A DNA stretch of 64,000 nucleotides, taken from NCBI GenBank assembly GCA_037447605.1, contig CM074804.1:6675948-6739947 (forward strand), written 5' to 3'. Origin of the DNA: Zygnema circumcarinatum (Eukaryota; Streptophyta; Zygnematophyceae; Zygnematales; Zygnemataceae). Of this stretch, positions 29,371-42,245 are shown piece after piece; positions within the stretch are counted from its first letter, which is position 1; each line of letters begins with the position of its first letter. Position numbers and translations under genes: made by a program. Below the pieces are notes generated by a model. The model worked only from the letters and a program-made list of their open reading frames with translations, had not been told where the DNA came from and ran no database searches.

Positions 29371-32300
29371 ATGAGCAGAGCAGGTGCAACAAGCCGGACG
29401 GTGTACGTTGGTAATCTGCCTGGAGATGTTCGTGAACGGGAAGTTGAAGACCTCTTTTACAAGGTTTGTCACAATACATTCATTCTTATTTCATTCACGT
29501 CACAGATGAGACTTCTGATGTGTGGGAAGTTTAGCTCTCCATAAAAATCCTCATCATGATCAAACGTCATGTTACACAAATTCATGTTGTGCCTTCATCA
29601 AATTAGAGAAGATGGTCGCAAGTTCAAGGCTGCCCCGCTCTTTGCATTATGTCAGTTATTCCTTGGCCGAATGCCTGAATTTGTCACGCTTGTAACGCTG
29701 CAAGGAATTATTTGTGGATGGAAAATTTGCAGTATGGCCGGATTACAGATATTGACATCAAGACTCCAAGGGGCGGTTTGCCGGCTTATTGCTTCATAGA
29801 GGTAAGCTTCTGTCTTACAGTCGGGTCCATTCTTACAAATTATACGGATTGTCAGGAATTGATTTGCATATGTGACTTCTTTGAAATGGAAATGTCTTTT
29901 TGTTCATTCTTGTGTAGTCACTTTAGGCAACATGAAAGGCATATTTTTTAGCAGCTCAGAAGGAAACCAGCTTAGATGGTGTGAGCAACTTTTAAAATCA
30001 CAGACTATCTATAGCATTAATGCATGTTCAGAGTGCACATTATGAAGGTTCACGGCATGGAACATGTGTATTGGTGGGACGATCGGTTTTATAGATTTTC
30101 AGATGTTTGGGAATGCCAAGTATCAATGCATATTAACGCATATTGTTCAGCATTTAATGCTTTCCTATTCTTGACTATACAGTTTGAGGATCCAAGAGAT
30201 GCTGAAGATGCCATTCGTGGGAGAGATGGATACGACTTTGGTGGCAACAAGTTGCGGGTAAGCCTGAGTTGCGTCACGTCTGCTTGCTGAGTCTGGTCCA
30301 GTTTTTCAGAGCGGGAAAGCTTAATTTGTAGAGACAGGATTGATTGAACTTGGGTTTATATTTTGTGAGATCTATTTGGCGGGACACCTGCATCTCAGCC
30401 ATTTTCAGGAATGGGAAATTTAGAGTCATGGTGGATCCCTGTCAACTCGCATCGACGCTATGCCTGCATACAGTATCCAGCTGCTTTATTCGCTTCTATT
30501 GTTGGTTCCTTTGCGTGCTTCTATGTCTGTCTCGAACAGGTTGAGCTGGCACATGGAGGAGGAGCACGGGGAGGGAATTCGTATCCCTCTGGGGACCGCT
30601 ATGGTGACAGTTATGGACGCAGTGGCGGAGGTGGTGACGGATATCGAGGGGGAGGTGGTGGTGGCGGCGGCGGCGGCGGTGGTGGCGGTGGCGGTGGTGG
30701 AGGTGGCGGCGGCGGCAGCGGAGGGGGTGCGGGTGCCGGTGGTGGTCGGACTGGTGGTGCCCCCAGGCGTTCAGAATTCAGGGGTGAGGAGCATCCTGCA
30801 CCCAATAAGCTTTAGCCCTCAGACAAAGTCAAGAGGTCCAGGCTATTTAAAAAGCATTCTCTACATGAGTCGTTTATGTTGTTCTCGGCAGAAAGCAAAT
30901 TTTCCAGGGATATAGCCATCGGCTTCAATCATTGTGAAGCCTCAGACACGTATTGTGGACGATGCTGTCGATACTTTTTTTGGATGCACTGAATTCCTGC
31001 AAGGTCCCAAGTCTATGCTTAGCAGTGTTTTTTGGCGGCAAGTATTGACCTGATGATGGTTAGGCTTAGCCCTGAGTATGGGATCATGGTAGATGTCATG
31101 ATGTGCAACGCAAACTCGGTGTCAGTGCACAGCGTTACTGAAAGCAGCTGTAGACTTGGCTTGTATAGGTTACCACATTCTGACTTTTGTCTCAATCGGT
31201 GCATGCAGTTATTGTGACAGGGCTGCCATCGTCCGCTTCCTGGCAGGACTTAAAGGTAAGGTGATCAAGTGAAGTGGGTTACGTTCTCATTACTACTTGG
31301 CCTTCCACGATACAAATGTACTTGAATGTAATCCTTTTGATCCTTATTGATAATAATCTGTGAATGTCTATCTTTGAGTTTGTATCCTTGGATAAATAAG
31401 CACGTCCTTGACCTTCCTTTTGCGTAGTCTCTTGTTTCTGTTGAATTTCTATCGGATGTCGAGCTTTCCTCTGATATACTTTATTGTACGATTTTGAAAC
31501 AGGATCACATGAGGAGAGCTGGCGATGTCTGCTTTGCTCAAGTGTTTCGAGATGGCAGTGGTAAGCCCCAAATGTGGAACTTCAAGTTGTTGTTGTTGCC
31601 CTGAAATATGACTCATCTATCAGTTGAGGGTTTCTGTGTTTCCGTTGTTTTTGCACTTTCTATGTTGTTCGTGTATGTTACGATGCTGCTGTTATTTTTT
31701 TAGACTTGGGGCGATGGGGATTGCAGGGCACATGGGTATTGTTGATTACACCAATGCGGAGGACATGAAGTACGCGGTGAGTTCAAAGAATGTTTTTGTG
31801 TATATTGTTTGATGGTCATTATTCCCGCTTACTTGCCAATCACCATGAGCATGTTTGATTCTTCATCTGTATGCCTTACTAAGCTCTGTCAAAATCTCGT
31901 TCACGTGATCTTTCTTTTAATTCCGGTCTGGAATATGCAGATTCGAAAGTTGGATGACTCAGAGTTCAGGAATCCGTTTGCTCGCGGCTATATTCGGGTA
32001 AGCTCTTATTTATTCTGTTCAGAATTCGTCGATATGCAGGCTTTTGGTAGGTGTTTTTGTTTTCTCTCTCCCGCGTCTGCAGGCAATCTGTCTAATCTGC
32101 GTGTGGTAGATCTTCAAAGCCTTTTCAAAGCATTCCATAACTCATGTTGAAATTCCATTGTTTCTAGTTCATCAGTAACTTTGGGATAGGCTACTACTTT
32201 TTCCAGGTGAGAGAAGACAGGGGAGGAGGTGCACGAGTAAGTCGCAGCCCGAGCCGCAGTCGCAGCCGCAGTCGTAGCCGCAGCCGCAGCCGCAGCCGCA

Positions 32301-34096
32301 GCCGCAGCAAAAGCAAAAGCAAAAGCAAGAGCAAAAGCAAAAGCAAAAGCAAAAGCAGGAGTCCAAGCCGGAGTCGGAGGTACGCATCATCCTTTATTGG
32401 TGTTGGGTTTCGCAAATTACCATGTTGTAGGATTCAATAGGCATACTTGTGGGTGTGGGTATCATCCAGAGAATTTTCATGTACAGCTTCGATGTTGATG
32501 GAATGTGCAACTTTTGGAAAGAACATAGTAAGTGACAGGGTCAGTTTCCTTCATTTGGTTTGGACCACCATCTCGGTTCGGTGTCGGTGATGTATGACCA
32601 TCCCAGCCCCTTTTTTCAATTCATACAAGTACAAATAACTTTAAGGCAGGTATCCCCTTCATTTTTTTTTGTTGGAAAACTTACATCTCTTGACGGTGTG
32701 TTAAGTTTCCACTGAGCGCTGACAAGTTGTCGGATGGAATTTTTTTGCTGCAATTCCTCCGTCACAACAAAATGAGTGCTCCGGGGGTTCACTCAATAAT
32801 CCACACACTATGTTCTACTACACAACGCATACTCCTATGGTGCTATTTGAATTTACGATTGTCCTGCTAGAACTCACCTAGTGCATGTGTACCGCATGGA
32901 ATGTTCGTCAAGTTTACTTGGTTTGGTTTGAAAGGACACGGCAAAAGAATTCCCTGATTTTTTTCGCACGCAATATTTTCATCTATTAGTTTGATTGTCT
33001 AAAGCAATGCATTTGTTGCGGCTTTGGAGATTATACGAGTTAGTGACACGTGACATGTGACAATTGACTGTATGCAAAGTCATGTTTGCGGTTTTCCTCG
33101 AGTCTATGCGGATTTTGATTTTGTTGTGTTTTCCTTGAGGGAATAATTTACAGCTTAGCATTGGACTTAAATAGTCTTATTTATTGCTGTTGCGGAAACT
33201 GGGCTCAACTTTGACAATAACGACTTGATGTTTGTTGGTTCTTGCAGTCCATCTCCCAGCCGTTCACGGTCTCGTTCTCGATCTGTGTCCAAATCTCCCA
33301 AACGATCGGTATGCAACTTTTTGTGTTAATTTCATAATATACATGTTTTTTTTTCTAGTTTAAACCTCGCTCATTTCCTCGTGCTGTGCTTTGTCAAACC
33401 CTTTCTCTTCTGCTCTCTCTATCTTTCTCCTGTGACTCTTATCAGAAGATGCCATGCCTCCTTGAAGAAGAAGACGTTCAGTAAGCTGGATGGCTTTCAA
33501 TTGTTTTAATTCAATCAAGGAGCTTATACTGTCTTTGACCCTAGGTCTGTTGATGTTCTGCCGATCTTTCCTTCCTTTTTCTTACAATAACCGTTTGCAT
33601 GCATTTTTTGATCCTAATCAAATACAGGTACTGACTTCTGTTGCTGCATGATTGCAGCCCTCTCCACCTAAGGAGCGTAGCGTGTCTCGTTCTCGATCTC
33701 CAGTTCGATCACCGGTAATGTTTGTTGCCCATTGCGTTGGGACGGGGATTTTGTGGGTTTTAGAGCGTGATTGGCTCTTTCTGAACTGGTTGTGCGAGGA
33801 AGTGTTTGCAGCTTCCTTGCAATTCTGCATATCACGTGACAAGGGATTTAAATTTTGCGCATCAATCAGCTAATTGAAGTGTCTTAAGTCAGACCATGAA
33901 AACGATTCTGCACGCAAAAGTGCACTACGAAGCATTTCAACTAACCTCTCTTCTTCATGAAGCGTAAGGTCAACCATTAGGGATTGTGTCAATTTGGTGT
34001 GAGTTGGTTTCATGCTCGTTGTCTGACATTGTTGACATGTTGCTCGACTTGCAGGACCAACGGCGAGACTCTCTTCCACCCGACAATGAAGACTGA
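29371..34096 (+). CDS. SR34: SR splicing factor, SR34/SRSF1 type
   Basis: Twelve exons close in phase to 341 residues: 29371-29463, 29733-29801, 30183-30257, 30540-30783, 31209-31255, 31503-31560, 31727-31776, 31941-31997, 32207-32379, 33248-33308, 33658-33714 and 34055-34096. SR34 binds exonic enhancers and helps 5' splice-site choice in the nucleus. RRM1 (about 9-84) has RNP2 VYVGNL. The linker (about 90-155) is almost pure Gly, from a GGN repeat. The pseudo-RRM2 has the SWQDLKD signature (171-177). The C-terminus (about 243-341) is an RS/KS domain ending in a plant-type SPS/SPKRSPSP tail. Introns are phased as in plant SR30/SR34 genes. Long introns around exons 9-11 leave room for alternative splicing. 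Confidence 0.95.
30645..30722 (+). repeat. SR34: GGN trinucleotide repeat coding poly-Gly
   Basis: About 26 GGT/GGC/GGA codons in SR34 exon 4 encode the flexible linker between the RRMs. Confidence 0.9.
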
Positions 34097-35868
34097 GCAG
34101 CATCAGAAATTCTTGATTGCGCGCCATTAAAGACTGTTGTCGGGATCCTTACGAGGCATTCCTTTTGTTCGATCCCTTCAGGGGATAGTCGAACCAATCG
34201 AGTTGCACATTGCCGCCTCCTCCTGCTTGTGCATTTCGTAGTTGCTGCTCGAACTTGGGTCGTGTTCTTTTTGGTACTACTTTTTGAGTTTTGTCCTGCA
34301 GGGAAGTTCTCGTCATTTAGCAGAACGTTTGTGTCTGCCTGTGTCTTGTTTCTTAGAGGTTGAGACCTGTCTTTAGGGGCCAACCACGGAGCAATGTCAC
34401 GGGTTTGCAGTAAGAGTTCTGTCGCAGACAACGGCAATGTGTCTAGCATTTAGTCTGTTTCATCAGTGGCCTCGGCCAATTGCTGTCCGCACGCTCTTTT
34501 AATGCCTGAGGCTAACTTCCGTTCTTTTTGTTTTACTTTGCTTAAAAAGGTTGCCAGAAATTTGCGAGTGTCCTCAACCCTGGCTTACACTACGGTAACT
34601 CTAAATCTGCGTGGAAAGTTCCTAAACTCAAAACAGTGCTGAATTCGGGACGTTCCATGGACTAACGACTGAAGGGAATTTGTTTATAAGGGACAAGTGC
34701 CAGTCACGGACAATTGACTGTAAGAAAAAGGAAAGCATGTCGTCATGGACAAATGACTAAAAGGCGAATGCTAGTCATAGATTCATATGTGGAGAAACAC
34801 TTACAGCCGTGGACCAATGAGAAAAGTTATATTTGTAGCCATGACTAACCAGTAAAAAATATAACTAAATTAGAAATGATTGGTTTGGCAATACAGGTCA
34901 CACATGTTAATGACTTTCAACAAGTTAGCCACAGAATAATTACAACAATCTTTACAAGCGTTTTAATCTTTGACTTTCTTTTTGTTTCATTAAATATGCC
35001 GAGTTGGTGACTACATCTGACTGGTCAATTTTTGTCAGTAACTATGTCCGGTAATTCTTTTCTTTTAGCTAATAGTTCCTTTCTGATAAGTAATTCTTCG
35101 ATAGTAGGTAGCCATAATTCTGCTTGGGCATGGCATGGTAATAGTTTTTGTAATGTAACCCGCTATTTGTGACTGACTGACAGTTGGCGCCACACGGCCC
35201 TACCGTCCTACAGTTCAGAATATGGCGCCGCCGCTTGATACACGCTTAAAAACCTCAAAGTGTATAGTACCGAGCTATACTAGGGATGCACATTTGTCCG
35301 TACAGGCGACTTTTAGAGTTTTAGATTTCAGAATTAGAACCTTCTTACATCTAGAAGTTTCAGAGTTTTATAACAGTTTTAGAATGACCGTACAACCATT
35401 GAAATTGAACACCCGCCAACTTGAATTGCTCTCGCGCTGATCGTACCGTCGAGCCGTACGCCGTACAGTCAAACTGCTGGCTGGCCATTCTAAAAGTGTT
35501 TTATAAAACGGCTCGACTTTTAAAATGTTTGATTGGAATTCCAATACTCGACTCTGCGTTCCAATGTCCATCCCTGCTCTGAACCAGCAGTCATTTCGTA
35601 CATGTTTGTCCGTAGCGCGTGCAGCGGTACGGTACGGCCTGTCGTCGGAGTGAGTCGAGGGCCTCGAGGCCGCCAAGTGTGGGCGAGCGGGAGAGAGGGT
35701 GAGAGAGAGAGGGAGACGGAGAGGGAGAGGAGAGAGGAGAGAGGAGGGAGGCGAGGGGAGAGGCGGAGGCGGAGGCGGGGGCAGTTGGAGCAGCACGATC
35801 AGTGCAAGGTGCAAGGATAGGGTTTGTGGATCTCATAATCAGGGAGAGGAGAGGAGGCGGAAGGCACG
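34097..35868. other. Intergenic region between SR34 and the glycosyltransferase-like gene
   Basis: SR34 3' UTR, then AT-rich spacer. At 34690-34850 a degenerate repeat of about 28 bases (GTCATGGACAAATGACT-like units) recurs about four times. From 35600 a promoter-like block has GGTACGGTACGG and a GAGAGG purine tract (35690-35790) just before the ATG. Frames here are low-complexity. Confidence 0.5.
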
Positions 35869-37272
35869 ATGATAACGAGCCGGAGCCTGGCCAAGCTGGC
35901 CACGTTGGAGCTGAGGCATCCAAGTAGGGTAGCTGCGGCGCTGCTGTGCGTCGTGTTGCTGCTCTACGTTCGCAATGTGCTGGTCGGATGTGGATCACAA
36001 AGGGTATTGAGGGTGGATCCGCCTGCAAGCGTTCTTCCGGTGGTTCAGCAGGGCGAGGCTCCTGCAGCAGCGCTGGACAGGTGGCTTGTGGAAAATAAAC
36101 TTGCAGGAAGAAACGTAGTGACTGAGAAGAAACTGAAAGTCGCTGTGGTAAACAGCGTGTCATGGCACAACGAGGTTGTCTTCTGGCTCGTCTACACTCT
36201 CCGGCTCATTCCAAATCTGGATCTTTCGCTTTACCTTTTCTGGAAGAAGTATGGATCTGATAAATTCTTGACGAAGATAGATTCGACGGCAAGTTTTAAA
36301 CAGTATTATATGCCTTCCTTTAAAGCTAAGGGCTCGGCAAATCAAAATCCTGACGTTATATTTCTCACTACCTGCGGTAACGATATCAGCAACATAGAAG
36401 CCCCATTGATGGAGATGCTGAAGCTGAACCCGAAGCTGAAGCTGATTTGCATCGTCCATCATCCCGAGGTCATCCTCAACGATACGGAGAGACTTCTTCC
36501 CTTTGCCAAGACCAAGTCGCTGACATTTATGAGTTTGGCACCTCACGTGGCGTCGTTCGTTGTATCTGACATAATCCCCGAATTGGTGCAGCATTCGGTG
36601 CTGTTTGCAAATGTTCCGAGCCTGTCTTCTCCCGCCACCTTCCTCTACGAGCCCAAAGCCCCTTGTCCTCGAGCCATGTCGGAAATGTATGCTTCATTTC
36701 CACAAGTTACCTCTTGCTTTAGTGACTTCGTTATCCAAGGGATGGTGGAATATACTCGCCGTAACTACTCTCGAATTTTTGAGGGGGTAAACGAGAAATT
36801 GAACAACAATTCAGGGAGCTGGGACACCTTCCATCTCAACCTCATGGGGGCCAGTGCGGGCAACTTGACCTTTCCCAAACCTGTCGATGAGAAGCTACGC
36901 TTTTTCAATGGGCTTTCATACGACCAGTTTTATGAGTTGATGCATCACAATGCAGCTTTGCTACCCGCTTTTGCCTCTTCCGATTACTACCTTAACGTCT
37001 CATCCTCGTCAGTGGCCGCTGCCCTCATTGCCAATGTTCCCGTTTTAGCAGACAGAAGGTTTCTCGAAGCTTACAGCTTCTTTGAGGAGGATGCTATCTA
37101 TCTGCAGAACGAGGGCGAGACTGAAGCAGACGCTATAGAGCGCATTAGAGGGTCGAGTATGGAGGAAGTGGTAGAGAAGAGGAGGAAGCTGTTCGCTCTG
37201 AATGTGAAATTGATCGCAAAGAATGTTCAACTTTTCAGGTCAATCATCAGGGAAGGATTGCGCACCGGTTAG
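35869..37272 (+). CDS. Type II membrane, glycosyltransferase-like protein (unassigned family)
   Basis: An intronless frame of 467 residues. A short basic tail precedes one hydrophobic segment (about 20-40), as in Golgi type II enzymes. The lumenal part has several N-glycosylation sequons (NYS, NNS, NLT, NVS). Two alpha/beta halves are visible: VAVVNSVSWHNEVVFWL and a CIVHHPE block near the start, and near the C-terminus a block with LMHHNAALLPAF and VAAALIANVPVLADRRFLEAY. The latter resembles the donor-binding half of GT-B glycosyltransferases (a GDP/UDP-sugar loop followed by a Gly/Ala-rich helix and an acidic residue). I do not recognise a specific CAZy family or substrate. The absence of introns contrasts with most neighbours. 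Confidence 0.6.
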   Translation: MITSRSLAKLATLELRHPSRVAAALLCVVLLLYVRNVLVGCGSQRVLRVDPPASVLPVVQQGEAPAAALDRWLVENKLAGRNVVTEKKLKVAVVNSVSWHNEVVFWLVYTLRLIPNLDLSLYLFWKKYGSDKFLTKIDSTASFKQYYMPSFKAKGSANQNPDVIFLTTCGNDISNIEAPLMEMLKLNPKLKLICIVHHPEVILNDTERLLPFAKTKSLTFMSLAPHVASFVVSDIIPELVQHSVLFANVPSLSSPATFLYEPKAPCPRAMSEMYASFPQVTSCFSDFVIQGMVEYTRRNYSRIFEGVNEKLNNNSGSWDTFHLNLMGASAGNLTFPKPVDEKLRFFNGLSYDQFYELMHHNAALLPAFASSDYYLNVSSSSVAAALIANVPVLADRRFLEAYSFFEEDAIYLQNEGETEADAIERIRGSSMEEVVEKRRKLFALNVKLIAKNVQLFRSIIREGLRTG

Positions 37273-39038
37273 AGGTCTTGTCCAGTGCTCGGCTATATTT
37301 TGTAATTTAAAATTGTGCTTTCGCATAGATCCCTTCACGACCTGCATTCTTTACTTTTCGGAGAGTTTTTTCTCGCGTCTGTCGTCACTGGTTTTTGTTA
37401 TATCGGTTGATTCGTTGTCTAACTCTCTCCATTTGTTTTGGAGTGTTACTATCTCCCTTGATAGCGAGCAAATGTTTGCCCCTGTCAGATCTGGAATCCC
37501 ACAGTTACTTCAAGATGTTGTATCTCACAGGTGCTGCTGTCAGAGTACTCAAACGGGAATGTTAATAAGCATGATTAAATCCCTTTTTGGCAGACCGGTG
37601 TTGAAGACCGCCTGCGTGCGTCTGGTTGCTTATGGATGCATTTCTCAGTCCTTTGGGAGGTAGGCGGGGCAGGAGAGACTGTGACCGTCACATCAGTCTT
37701 CTTTACCTGTCACTTGCCGTAGGTGATACGTGGCGACAGACAGAAAGTGTTTGGGAGAATAAGATGGCAGGTGGGAGGAGACAGGGGAGTTGCAAGTACT
37801 GAGGTCGTACTGCCAGAATATTTGGTGGCAAGAGAGTTTAGGGGAGGGAAACTGCCGTTTTGTGCTTCTGGAGTGTAGGTGATTGCAAAGGCAGGCTGGT
37901 GCTTGGGCAACAGATGGGCCAAGCATGAAGCATCCGCGCCTGCCCTGACCTGCAGTCGAAGGTATGGGGCTTGGAGGTACGAGACAAGGAAAGGCGGTCC
38001 GTAGGGGATTAGTTTTTGCGAGGCAACGGTTTATGGGGAGCATAGCGGAGAGACTGTGTACACTGTCAGAACTGAGGCTCGAATGCACGCTTCGCTAAAG
38101 TCGATTGCACGATGTGTCGTTGATTTAAAAACGTTCAGGATTCGCCACAGCACAGTAATTGATTCTAACTGCTTGGTAACTGATCTAGCTAATTGATTCC
38201 ATCCACACATGTACAAAAAGCTCCAGCACACAGTAAGTATGATGTTCGGCTAGGGTCCAGCAGCGGGTAATCTTCTCTCTTCACTTCTCCCTAAGCTGTT
38301 CCGTTGAAGCTTTCCATAGAGCAACAGTTTCATAATTTTCCCATGCGAACCTTTTGTAACGAGAGACACTAGAACAACAAATGAGAAAATGGATGGAGCA
38401 GGCTACAAGAAAAGGCCACACCCCTGTGAAGGAAAACTCATGCCGCACATTCAAGGCTACACACGAATATGGAAGGACACTGGCCACTTGCTGTGATAGT
38501 GATAGACGTGCAGTCCACAAATAACTCAAGAGCATCGAAGAACATCGGCTTGAACTTCCGATTCGTCAATGACTCGTCAGACACACATCACATTTGGCGC
38601 TTGGGTAAAAATAGGTTCTCAGGCTCTCTTGCAGCCCAAGCTGAGACATAGGATAAGCCCTGCAGACTGGACGAGGTGAAGTATGAGAAGCTACGAAGCA
38701 GAAAACTGGCAGCCAATAAAAGCTAAAACTAGAAGTTCCCTGCTTGTAGGATGAACGTCTGAGTCGACTTACACAGACTTCTCGGCCTGGAAGTAAAACT
38801 TCCATTGAATGGAGCTAAAGAGGCTCTCGCGTATAGCCTAAACAACATCAAACATAAATCACGCAGGCTTTCCTCAGGAGGAGAAAAGCTCCACAGATTG
38901 AGTGAGGAGGATTTGATCCTTAAGTTGGAACCAATAGGAAGTCGCAGATAGGAGGCAAAATGGATCACAATTCACACCTCGGTTCACAAGAGCCTCTCTT
39001 ACAGGAAGTACAATCAGAACTTCCTGGGTCCCCTTCCC
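37273..39038. other. Convergent 3' region
   Basis: Lies between the glycosyltransferase-like gene (+) and the GPR107-like gene (-). No frame has support; the sequence is of mixed composition without repeats that I can see. Confidence 0.5.
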
Positions 39039-40816
39039 TCACAGGTCGAAATCGTCATCCTTAAGGGCTTGGGCAGCAGCTTCTTCCTCTTCCTCCAAAA
39101 CAAAGTATGGATTATGCTCCACAGGCCTGAACAAGTACCCTGTTAACACGTAAAAGAGAAGGGAGGCTAGTTCACTTGCTAAATCTGCAGTCCATGCATA
39201 GTGGTATGGTGTGGTGCTCTTCAGCAGGTAAACTACAATACGTGTGAAGTAGATATAGCTGACCACCATAACATAGAATTGGCGGAAGAGTGTCAGCTTT
39301 AGCACGTTGCGTGCAGCTTTTCCATCAGTATGGGAAGCCTCACGAAGGTGCTTGATAGACCAGACGATCGGGAAAAGGATGGCACAACAGCAGATGATAT
39401 CCAGAAGATGGAATATGTCCTGCCAGGTAAACCATCCTTTCGAGGAAGGTCCACTTTCATCCAGAATAATAGTAGCAATGTTGGCGATGACCTGAAAAGC
39501 TCACCCAAAACGGAAGGTAACAATCACGTATCAATAACACCAACTGGAAAGGCTGTAGTGGCGATTAATGTCAGAATGTTATCAATGAATATGAGCATGT
39601 CATGAAAATGTTTGGCTTTTCCTGAAATAAAATTAACCGAGGCTAATACCATGCTGACATTTCAGTGTGCCAGTAAACGCCTCGCATTGCAGACTACGAA
39701 AACTACGAAAAACTCATTTCTTTCCACAAAAGACCTATGAAGGATAACATCGAAGAAAAGGATACTACTGACACATTTTTCGCTTAGTGAAATGCGACAT
39801 GAAGAAAAAAACAGGACTAAAGAGTATTAAACACGCCTTTGCATAACTTTTCCTCCTTTCAAAAGACGGGAAAAAAGGCCCAAAGCGCACCAAAAAGGAA
39901 AAAAAGGTAGACGAAAAGGTAGACAGATGTAAAAACGAGTAATTACCTGCAGAGGAATCACAATCATGATGACCTTTTTCTCTTTATCTTGCAGAAAGGG
40001 CTTAAGGAAAGACCAGCCCGTGCCGATGAGAACAATGACTGTAAAGAGCATTACACCTCGCACAAAGCTGAAGATGTAATAAGCCACATTCCACCCATGG
40101 GGAACACCTGTCGCCTTGATGTATGCATACTCTCCTGCCTGGGACAACACCGTGAGCGCTTTCAAAAAGACGAGAACTCCCATAAGCCAGTGGATCCGGT
40201 GAACTGAATCCTTCTTGCTGTAGCAGACATAAATCCAGGCACCTCCCGCGATAACATATGAGAGGAAAAAGAGCAGATAAAGCCTTGGCAACTGCGTCTT
40301 TCCTGCCGGCAGATAATCGGGTTTCGAGTTCCTTTCAACATTGTACAGGGCCAAACGCACATTCATAGAAACTGCCGCATGCCTCTGGCAATTTGAGAAA
40401 AACAAGCTGTACTCCCTGGCATCTGGAACATTGAACTCGAAGACGAACATGTCGGATACACCAGCACTGATCTTCGCCTCCTGCAATGTGAACAGCTTGA
40501 TGATGTAGTTCGTGTCATCCAAGATGCAGCGCCCTTGCAGCCGATCTGCCTGCAGCTGTCCTTCAGCCTCCAAGGTGGTGATGAAGAATCCCATCTTCGC
40601 CAGATCAGCTGTCTTCGTCATCTCACTGTGGACTGTGATGTTTGTAATGTTCATGTTGATGTGTCCGGTTCCATCGAACCCGAAAGTATCAAACAAGATC
40701 ACGTCTCTGGCATCTAATACGATCTCAGAAAGTGAAATTTCGCCATGGACGGAGCTGATACATGCGAGCGTCAGCAGCAACGCCTGCAACAGCGCGGCCC
40801 CACGGGAGGCCACCAT
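39039..40816 (-). CDS. GPR107/GPR108-type (lung seven-transmembrane, GOST) receptor
   Basis: Two exons (39947-40816 and 39039-39491) join in phase 0 to 440 residues. A signal peptide covers 1-25 and a lumenal GOLD-like beta domain about 26-170, with Cys97 and Cys143 as a possible disulphide. Seven hydrophobic segments follow from about 178 to 410 (for example LYLLFFLSYVIAGG and VMLFTVIVLIG). The cytosolic tail is very acidic (EEEEE and DDDFDL). GOST proteins cycle through the Golgi and endosomes; in Arabidopsis this branch includes the candidate G-protein-coupled receptors CAND6/7. The conserved WIYVCY after TM1 and the GYLFRP at the end of TM7 support the family. The ligand is unknown. The intron falls within the TM5-TM6 region. 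Confidence 0.92.
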
Positions 40817-42245
40817 GGTTCTGCGATATACAACAACACGGAAGCTAATCGCAGCGCTCTCTTCCCCTTCTGGTGCCGCCCCTGCCGAAGAGGGAAGCGC
40901 TTCCTCCGCTCTACCTCAGCTGCTCTGCCGCCATGACGACGAGCACTTCAAGAGGGACCTTGGCGCCTCAACCAGGAACGACGACGTTCCGCGGAACGGG
41001 AGCTGTCTGGGCGCCGTTCCACCAAACGGCGGCCGTTAGGGTTTGCCAACGATTGGGCACAATCACGGACAACGTGCGCCGTACATACACCGTACGGTGG
41101 CAAATTTGGACAGTCTACATTCCAGGACCGGCTGAAGGCGGCGCTTGATTCGTGCAACCGTACACTCATGCTGGGCCACCTGGCACACATCGCACGTGTA
41201 AATTCAAACGAACCAATGAAAGAACGGCATTGTGCGTGCGAAGGACGAGTTCACGGCGAATCAAAGTGACTCGCTGACTAGACCGTACGGCCGACACACG
41301 TGATTCGTGCAGCCGGACTGCCGCAGCCCGTACGAATATCGTACGGTGAAGAATAGTGATCCGTATGTATCAAACGCGTGTATAAGGGCCCAGATTTGCG
41401 CCCTGAGGCGTGCAAAAGGGGCGCGTCAAACCTTAACATTTCTCGAAAGTGCAGCATTCGAAACTAGTGGATGATGATGATGCTTGCCAAGTCGGGCCAG
41501 GTCTGGCTGCAGCCCCCATAGGAGGAGGCCAGACTTTGGTTCTGTCTCGTCACGCTTCGTTTGCTCGGTCCTTGGAAGATCCGTGGGGTCTTTCGAGTTG
41601 CTTCGCTGAGGTAGGTTGGCAGGTCGCTCTTGTTTTATTTTTGTTCGTCATTTTTCGGTTCCTCGTTTCCTTCGTTCATTTTCACTCTAAGCGCTGGCTG
41701 GGCCTTTCGTCCTATGAACTGTTTTTTCTTTGTGTTCCGTTTGGACTTCGATGGCTGGGCGGACCATCGCGAGTATACTACTAATAGTTTTACTCTATAA
41801 GAGTTGAGAAACACACAATTATCAAAGCAAAATTCAACAAAACTGGCTCAGGAGGCAGCAGTCGGGGTCAGTCCCAGCTCGGGGGGGGGGCTACAGATGA
41901 CTCCTCACCCACGTTTGTAGTAGTACCTGCCATTCCCATCACACCAAAACACTTCAGTGCCCAATTCACAATTCAGATTTTTCGTGCGCATCGCTCATTC
42001 GGGTCAAACCATGCGGTATTCCTCATCTCTCCGCCAGCCATACAGTAGCGAGGACTCCAGCTTTTGAATCTATGCAGGGGTTGATCAACAAAATCAGATA
42101 CTAAAACGGACGACCACCTAATTCATCACGTCAAACGAGTCGTCCGACACAACATCTTCCATAGATGATGTGGATGTCTCAATGTCTGAGTACTGGTCGG
42201 TTGAACCAACAGCTTAGCCTGGTCATTATCAGACTGATCCTTTGA
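40817..42245. promoter_or_regulatory. GPR107-like promoter and spacer to the ALC1 3' end
   Basis: No gene with support. CCGTACGG/CGTACGGT words recur (41085-41095, 41283-41290, 41328-41346). A 111-codon plus-strand frame at 41449-41784 starts with an acidic run and has one hydrophobic stretch, but I recognise no family. A G10 run lies at 41881-41890. Confidence 0.45.

Noticed and set aside
41449-41784. 111-codon plus-strand frame with a hydrophobic stretch
   Set aside because: No family resemblance, no splice context and no clear start context; kept only as a remark in the spacer entry.
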